A stretch of DNA of 64,000 nt, taken from the NCBI GenBank assembly GCA_002633005.1, contig NMRA01000375.1, positions 207,161-271,160 on the forward strand, in the 5' to 3' direction. A model generated the notes under the pieces. It did not search any database. It saw nothing but the letters and a program-made list of their open reading frames with translations, and had not been told where the DNA came from. This document shows positions 22,901 through 31,900 of this stretch, piece after piece. Position 1 is the stretch's first letter; the number at the start of each line of letters is the position of its first letter. Origin of the DNA: Phoronis australis. Taxonomy: Eukaryota; Phoronida; Phoronidae. A program made the position numbers and the translations under genes.

Positions 22901-25900
22901 ACAGCGTTTTTGACCGGGAAGCAGCCAATCTAATGCAGCTTGTTAACGCCACGCGTCAAATTAAAGATCAAATGTTAAGAAAACTTTCACGCTTTTTATC
23001 CAAAGCTTGTTGCACTGTCCATAATTCAATGATATTACCGCCTGCCTTCAACCTTCAAATTTTAGTGGTGTTACACAACCAATGTGAACTCATGTAATGG
23101 AGACAGTGAAACTAGGTTAATTTATTTGACCCTGTGCTAAGACGAATATGCATCGACACACAAAGTGGTATCAGCCTGACAACCTATTATGCAACTGCTA
23201 CTCTAGCCTAAAAATAGCAGCCGACCAGCTGGTCGGCTGATGGCTGGTCGGCCGAAGGGTCAGCTGGGGAATCGCCTTATGAGTCGGCACTGCGGCCGGT
23301 CGGCTAATTTTTTGCCGACCGGTCGTCTAATTTGCCGACCTGTCGACGGCCAGTCGTCAACAAATTACCGACCGGTCGAACAAAAATTTGTGATGTGTGC
23401 TGCACAACCAGTATTTTGCTAGCGATGGCTTTGTCGATTGGGCCATTGTATTTGAGTCATTAAGAATGTGAACTGAATAGGATGTTGTTAGGCCTTGCCT
23501 GACTGGGTAATAGATACAACAGTAACTTTTTAGCATTGCAAGAGCACAAAAGTGACTTCCGTCTGTCCCAATATCAAGTTTTGGTGGTCAAGATGAGCAG
23601 TCAGTTAAATGAACTTGAAACGCAATGCTTTTCAGTCACTGGCAATTAATAACAGACTTTTTTAAGTGAAAATTGGGAACCCCACCTTACAATAGTGATT
23701 GGACAGCATGCGGTTATAACAAAAAATTTCAAACATGCTTTAGACTTCCTGTAGGTGGCGTTGCATGCTTGCACACATTCTAGCTGAACCAAACATTTCA
23801 ACATGTTGCTGCTGCTGCAGTATAAATTAAAAAGCTTGCTCCATTAGGCCTACAAAAACTGGCAAAACTGCCCTGATGGTCAGCACATAGGGTTTTCCAC
23901 TGATTCTGTCATGGATCTGACATTTACCTTACGCTGTATTAGTGTGCGGCACAACTCTTCATAGCTGCAGAAGCCTGAAATCGTACTGTCTCTGTCCAGC
24001 ATGTCTTTGTATGCCTCTTTCAGTAATGGTGCCTGGTTCCTGTCTAACATAATGTGCAACTTATCCAGCAGGTGGAGCTCTTCCTTCTTACTCAGCTTAA
24101 GAGGCGTCTCGGGCAAGAAAGCACTGGAGTGTTTGTCTCGCTCTCTGTTGTTCTGTGTGCTCAATCGTGAACTGCTGTTGGTCACATGACTTTGCTGCTG
24201 GTTAGAGATTGGAGGCAGAACTTTGTGGGGGTTGAGCTCACGGTTCTCTTGTACATGAATGTGAGAGTTATACTGATCCTGTGGTGAACAAACAAACATG
24301 AATGTGTTAGTTACACTGGTCCAGTTGTGAACAAATGAACATGAATGTTTGAGTTATAGTCACCCTGTGATGAGCAACATGAACATGAATGTGCGAGTTA
24401 GACTGCATGGACCTGTGGTGAACAAAATGAGCATGAATGTGCGAGTTAGACTGGACCTGTGGTGAACAAAATGAGCATGAATGTGCGAGTTAGACTGGAC
24501 CTGTGGTGAACAAAATGAGCATGAATGTGCGAGTTAGACTGGACCTGTGGTGAACAAAATGAGCATGAATGTGCGAGTTAAACTGGTCCTGCGGTGAACT
24601 GAACAAAATGAAACATAAATGTGTGAGTTACAGTCTGGTCCACATAGTGAACATGTTAATAAACATGAAAGTTTGAATAATATTGGTCCCACAGGAGCGG
24701 TGCGGTGAACATGGCTCAACACGAACGTGCGAGATATTCTGGCCTCAGTGATGTCGTAAAAAATAAGTATGTTCAACATACTTATAGGTATGATGACCAC
24801 ATATGCATTAGTTTATACGGAATCAAATCTTTAAAAGTTCAGATAAAATGAACATGAATGAGTAGGTCACACGTACTGATACAGCAGACGTTAAGATGAG
24901 CATCAGTGGTTAATCATTCTGATTCAGTTGAAGAGAAGAGCATTTATTTTAATTGAATGAACACGAAACATGTTCCACCAGGGGCATGACGATGGCTGGG
25001 GGGTTATACCGGAGACAAGCAGCATGCAAACAAGAACACGGCAGCTTTTGGCAAAAAACTACAAGTACCAAATTCATTATGCCAAAACAGGAGTAGTGTT
25101 CCATGAGACGCAAAGTTTAGAATCAATGCACATTGGACACAAAAATGAGTATAATACCTGCTGAGCACTGCTGAATCCCCAGTGTTTCTTGCTAGACAGC
25201 TCATTGGGGTCAAAGTCTGTTGGCTTCTCTGTCAGTGGAGTCAACTGTGATGTGTGGGCTTGAGACTGGCTCCGGGAAGTGGTAGCACTGAAAGAGGGAA
25301 ACACAACAATGGTTATGAGGATAACTGGAAGGGTATCGGAGTAACAGTAATTATGACATTGCTGAGGATAAAGGTTATGACAATTAGTATGATGGATAGG
25401 TTGATGACACTCATGCACTTCGACATGAATATCAGAAATTCAGAATGTATGGCATCTTTAAACTTTAAAAAACTCAGCGTATTTGACAAGTTTTCCTTCA
25501 GACATGTTTTGAAAAACACAGCATTCCATTGGCACTTATAATGCGCAGTCAAACCTAGCACCAGGTGTCAGTGTGCAACAATTGTCCCGTTAAGGTCATG
25601 GCGTCATAGGTGTCATATTCACGTCACAGAATGTTATGTTTAATAAAACATGTCTGAAATATTTAAAATATAATTTTAAAAAAATAAATTGAGCATAGCT
25701 ATGATCGGTCAAAAATGGCCAACTCTATACCAAGTAAGACAAAACAAGACAGTGTAAAATGACTGTGGTTATTAAACGGAATGAGTATTCTGATCACAAC
25801 TAAACCATAGAAAAGAAAAAGACATGATAGTGTTCACTTGCCTTATTTTCACGACTCAATTGTTAGGACACATAATAAAACAATTCAACACTCTCAACTG

Positions 25901-28900
25901 TGTGAATTGAGATGCCTCAACTAAGTACTAAGTACACATTCCTTGATATACCCTTAGGGATGGACGCTTTTACAGAAAAAAAGTAGCAACTCTTACATTT
26001 CGTATGTTTCTATGACCTCGTCAAAACCTTTTGTCTAAAAGCACGCAAGCTTTACATTACTATAGGAAATAAAGGCTTTGAACACCCTGTAAGGTATCAA
26101 TTCAGATGATTTTGTTTACATGACTGCTGTTGTATTTCACATGCAGTGTGAGACAGACGGCTGCTCATAAACGTCTGGAGATGTCACAGATAACTTGTGG
26201 ACATGTTAAAGGATTTATAATTCGTATTTTAGGGGGTGAGATTTAGCTTCATTGGATGGCGCAAAATTTGTTACGGCAAAGTTTCCACAAGTTCAAACAA
26301 AAACAAAAAATGACCCAAACTGTAACATTTTCAATTTTCAAAAGTTCATAGCATTCATTTGTCAAATATGTTCAAAATGTCATTGGGTGTTTTTTAACGA
26401 CAGCTGTCCAATATAAATTTTTCATACAATCAAGTAAAATACTCTGCTTTATACCCTTGGTAAAAATTTCGACAGACTAAATTTTGGCCTTCTGCAATAC
26501 TGCGTTCTAATTTGAAGAAACTTTACCAGATAGTCTATGTTCCAGTAGAACTGTGCTTTCAGTTCTGGTGCTATCAAGTGGCAAGTGTTTTGCAACGCAC
26601 TGTTTAGACGACACCAAGTTTTCTAGTATGTCGCTAAACGGAGCTGACAAAAGCCCCACAATGCATTTGATGTAACCAATTGTAAGACATTCAAAGCAAT
26701 AAATTAATTTGCAATTCAATAATACTTTTCAGGAGCAACAACAAAAATATCATTGCTGCAAAAATAAACAACAATGAAAAGATAAAAAATTTAGAGACCA
26801 ACCTACCCACCTCAGAATATTTATTGCATAGGGTGCTGGGAAACAAAATACTTTAAGGACAAATTAATCATTAAAAACAGACACACTATTCTTGGATGAC
26901 TATACTTTCTAATAACCTAATTCAAAATACAACAGACTGGTTCTAGTCTCCTAGATACCGCTCATTAATCTCTTGAATGTACCTGGTTTATACCACCTGT
27001 CGTTTTAAACTTTTTCACCTTTCTCTACATAACACCATTACTAGTCAACGCGTGGTCAGATGTCACGTTACTATGGCGACCTTATCAACAATGACACTTT
27101 ATTAAAAACTGAACCAACAAAAAGTTAATTAACTGAAATGATAACACCAGCATGCATTGATCTTTTAAGGATATGTAGGACCACAGTGACAAGTCTGCGC
27201 ATTAAGCAAAATACCTAGAACAGTACTATAGATATTAACTCAAGGTAAAAGCATATTTTCTGAAAGCAGAAAGTCTGTTCAATTTGACTTTTGACTTTTT
27301 ACCAATCTATTATTTATTAGGTCACGTGACCAAGTCTTTTTAGTAAAATTTACCAAAAATGAAAAACAAATGATATCAATAACATGTCGATCAAATTACT
27401 TTTGATAAAAATGTTCAAGCCATAGGTTAGATATCAAAAAACAGTATTCCAGTCAGAAATGTATCATATTGTATTTGTTTTATCTAACTTTGAAGATTTT
27501 TCATGAAAATCATAGAAGTCCTATTTTTGATAGTCCCTCAGGCGAAACTAGAACATTTTAAAAACAATTATTCCTAACAGTGTTTTGGAGAACAATGCAT
27601 AAAACACAATATATGGTAGTTTCATTTGAATCCAATCAGCCCAGAGATGTGATGTAACAAAGTCAGCCAAACTTGGTACTTTTTATAGGGCTCTACAAAA
27701 CATTAATGCACTTCATCAGTGACATGCTAAAAACAAAGTTCTGTGCAATAAACTCTAGCAAACTTCTAGCAATTTCCGCAATTATTACAAATTCACTAGG
27801 CTAGCATATGTTTTGCACTTCAATACCTGAGTGATATATAACAACATCAGTTCCCCACACCAAGAATGTTATTCTCGCAAAAACTTTACTGAAAAAATAT
27901 AAGCGACACATAAAAATAATTAGTCGTTAGCCATAAAGTTCATTCCATCATTAAGACTGGGAACTTAAGGTAAAATTTATGTACACCAGACTAAAACAAA
28001 CATAAAGATCAAATGGAATTCATAGAATTTCTAATTCTGATTCCAGACTTATGTGAGCAAAGTCACCAGAAGTGAATCTCTAAAAGTTATATTACAATAA
28101 AGGATTTAATAAAAGAACAAATTGAGGCAATAGTCCTACCCAAATTTAGGATATCCTTCATAATGTAGAATTAAATCCATGCTTGACCACTAGCACATTG
28201 AATGAACGACCCTAGAAACACAGGTAGTGGACATCACAGCAGGTAGCTAGGAAAGCTGACATCAACAAACAGTGTCCCAGAATGCACTGTGGCTCTGTTA
28301 TCAGTGATATAGATAGTCTTCTACCTAAACAGCTTTAATGATTGAGTCAGCAAAGCATGTGAGCACACTTTTCAAAAGCTATTTGCATGGTAGGACATGA
28401 GTAAACACTCAGAGCAAATAGCATTAAACCCCATCTAGAAAAACAAACAAAGGTTTTGAAAACCCCCCATAGTGTAAGGATGGAAATAGAATGGTCATCC
28501 TTCTATGAAGACTTGATGGTTGATTTTTAGTCTGAGTAAACATATGTGGTGACCATTTCATGTATTGATAACTGCGAATTTGGAATTGTTCTATAGAATG
28601 GGGATCCATGACCAGCCTGCGGCACTTCAAGTTAAACCCGGCTGAGTGGACAACACTTGTCCAGAAAAATTATTTGTGCAAGCATCTCAGCAGCCTCTCT
28701 CTACAAAGGCACAACTTAGTCATAAATTGAGTTGTCTTATATCTGCTATTAGTTTTTCCCCGAATAAAGCCACTCAAATGCCAACATGTGCTATGCAAAT
28801 TAGTATGCTCTGAAGTTTCCCTTCACAAATAATTGTGTTGCCATAGCACACCATGTGACCAATGAAAGGTCTTCCATAGGGCAACAGATCCCATAAATAA

Positions 28901-31900
28901 ACACCCTCGATTGTTTAACGAGTGGGTGATGCGCATTTTAACTGGGAAGTACTAAAATTCAATATTCATTGTGATTACTAAACCCAGCAATACAATCTGT
29001 TGTACATGAGTTAACGATTTGTATGGCATGTAATTACCACTTGATCATTTAGGGTTTAGCTAGGAAATGGAATTAGCAGCTTAAAGCAACTTTTACGTCA
29101 TAAATTTAATTCAGAAATTATCCTATTCCACCCAACCCTATCACTTGTTGTGTGTTGTTGCATAAATCCTTAACACACTTTTCAAGCGAATGCAGTACAA
29201 AAAATTGCCAATACATAACATTAATTCGATTTCTGGGCAGCATTATCATTTTTCATATTTACCTACCATAATATGCCAATAAAGTAAAAATAGATTGAAC
29301 TCTTGTCCGCTATGAACTCTTAAATAGTGCCATATACTTGCTACCAGTTATGGAATGAATCTTATCAGTCAAAGAATAGCCCAGAACATTTTGTAAATAA
29401 CAAAGTATGCATTTTTGCCGCTTTTGACAATATTTTAAAAAAAAAAGTAACTTCACTTTTACTCAGTTTTAAAATCTATTTTGTTGAATACACCCGGTAT
29501 TGGGTTAAACAAAACTGACCCTACATAATAAAATTCATACAAGACTAGAGTGTTGACTAAAATTTAGACAAACATATAAATTATATTCTGTGACGGCTTT
29601 GTCGATGAACTAAGAAGTGCCAATAGGCTTTAATTATAAAATTTCGACAACTAGATCTGACCTTTTTTCTTTGTTCAAGGACTTCTAACATCATTGTGAA
29701 TGCTTAGCATATCTCAAAACATTGCCTCAAGGTAGCTATGGTGCAGACCTTAAAAATGTTAAAGCACCTGGTGTTACTTACTAGTACGTAAAAATAAATT
29801 TCTCTTATTTGCCATATTGTGTCCTGACCTGATGACATTTCACCATGCCATGTTCCTTACTGACTTGCAAGGAACATAATAAACATTTAATACAGTAATC
29901 TCTATCATTAATTTATAAAATTTTCACTTTTTAAACATTCTACATACAAACTGAGGGTGTTTCCTTTTTTATTTTCATTGCTATATAACAAGCAGTACAC
30001 ATTTTGAAGAAAATCCAAAAGAGAAAGCACATTCACACACACATCCATCATTTGTCACGTGCAGTGTCAGAGAAAACATTCTGCAGCCTATGCTGATGAG
30101 GTCAATTCTTCTACATATGACGGTAGCCATTCTTGACAAGTAAAAACATATGACAGGTAAATTCATATTATTGTAAAAAATTAATGAAACCTTGAATGTT
30201 TGGAATTGTACGTCTCACTTTAACACAACTCAGGGCATTTCTTTGTGGTCACGGAAATTCTAACATCCTGAGTTGACTCTCCTCTTTTGGGAAAGTAGAA
30301 ATTGTACGACTGAGTAGAGTTGGATAACGGAGTATGGTTTACCAGTCTTCACTCAGTTTTTCAAAGTTTTTGTTAAGTCTGAAAACAATTAATTATGCAA
30401 CAATAAACCTCTGGCAAATGGCAAACTATATACATGATTAGCATAGCAGCAGTGTTCACCTTTCTCAGGCGGATAGTCGAAAAAGGCGTTTTCTCCCCGC
30501 AAGTGTATCTGAAATTTATAATTAGTCTCCAAACTACTTACTTGTCCTTCTGCGAGTCAAGAACGTAAACTGCTTTACCACCGACGATCTTAAGCCGAAC
30601 ATTGGGTGTGTCCACTGTTCCATAGGGGGCATTACGTGTGGTCAGATTTCGTGACAACATGTGTTCTGTTTCAGACAAGTCACTCTGTAACAATTCAACA
30701 GACATCCATATCAGCACATATTGACTTTTTAAACACCTCTCAGCATTGAGGCAATGTTAAATTTAAGCCCACTGAAGAGAACAGTTTCCAATAAAATGTC
30801 AAACTTTTAATAAAAATTGAAATGGACGACGACTGGAAATTACAAGTTAAAAAGGAGGTCATACAGTACACTCCATTGATACTCAATATTTTAATAATTT
30901 ATTGTTGTCACATACACTCATCACCAAAAATGTATTCTGTAAAGAACAATAACGTTTAGGTAAAAAACACACAGCTTCACAAACACCCAATACATTGAAT
31001 TAAGAAAACTTAAATAACATTAACATAATGTCAATCAGACAGCATAGCAACTGACAGTCTTGGACATTGTTGTCTCTTGAAGGCAAAACACTGCATGTAA
31101 TTTGAGATATTTCCTTTCTGAAAGCATTACCATTTAATAGGTTGTTAATTTTTCTTGACAACCAAAATTCTAGGTATGAATTTAACTTGAAACAAACCAA
31201 AGTTATACTGCAAAGTGAGTATGTTGATGTGTAGGACAAGACTAAATAGTGAATAGAAAACAGTCTGTTTAATAATAAGTTTTTAATCTTGCAAAACAGT
31301 TGTGTGACTGTGGTTATTCATAACCTGAGGTGGTAGCTTCTTAACAACTAACATGACACCAATTTGAGGGAAAATAGTCTCATGAGATTCTAATGCTTAC
31401 ACTATACTCCAATTGCATTGGGGAATTCAGTTAAAAAGTATGCAATTTTAATATTTTTATACTTTTATTTGCAAATGTACATAAGGTCAAAAGATTTTAC
31501 TACGTAAATTTCTGTCACCTTAATACTCCTGGTGTCTTTGCTATTGATGACAGTTTAACCTTGGGGCATGCTCTTTAAAATATCAAACAATCCAACAACC
31601 CCTTGTGCATGCATCAAACAGAAATCATAAATCTTCGGATTAGACACACCAACATCAACACAATCGTATATACCGTGAATTATATTTCATGGACAAATTA
31701 TCCTCAACATTGACTACAATGAAAATGTTAAAAGTTGTCTGACACCTGTAGGGAATATGAAGTCTATATTTCTTGTACAAACCACATTTCTCGACACTGA
31801 AACTTGAAACACCAAAAAATTTGTTTTTTCGATGAGAACGGAGTGAATGGCTACATTATTGACCAATGAATATAAAATGTTCAGTTTCACGGCATATAAG

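Larger units (their letters stand above)
25288..30541 (-). other. C1orf87-like intron 2
   Basis: It contains a family B MITE (27167-27698) and a family D repeat (29640-29870). The other parts (25288-27160, 27700-29640, 29870-30541) show no exon or element I can name. The splice phase from exon 2 to exon 3 closes without an extra exon. Confidence 0.6.

Noticed and set aside
25288-30541. A missing exon between C1orf87-like exons 2 and 3
   Set aside because: At first the phases seemed to clash, but the donor is GACAA|GTAAGT (phase 2), which fits exon 3 exactly.
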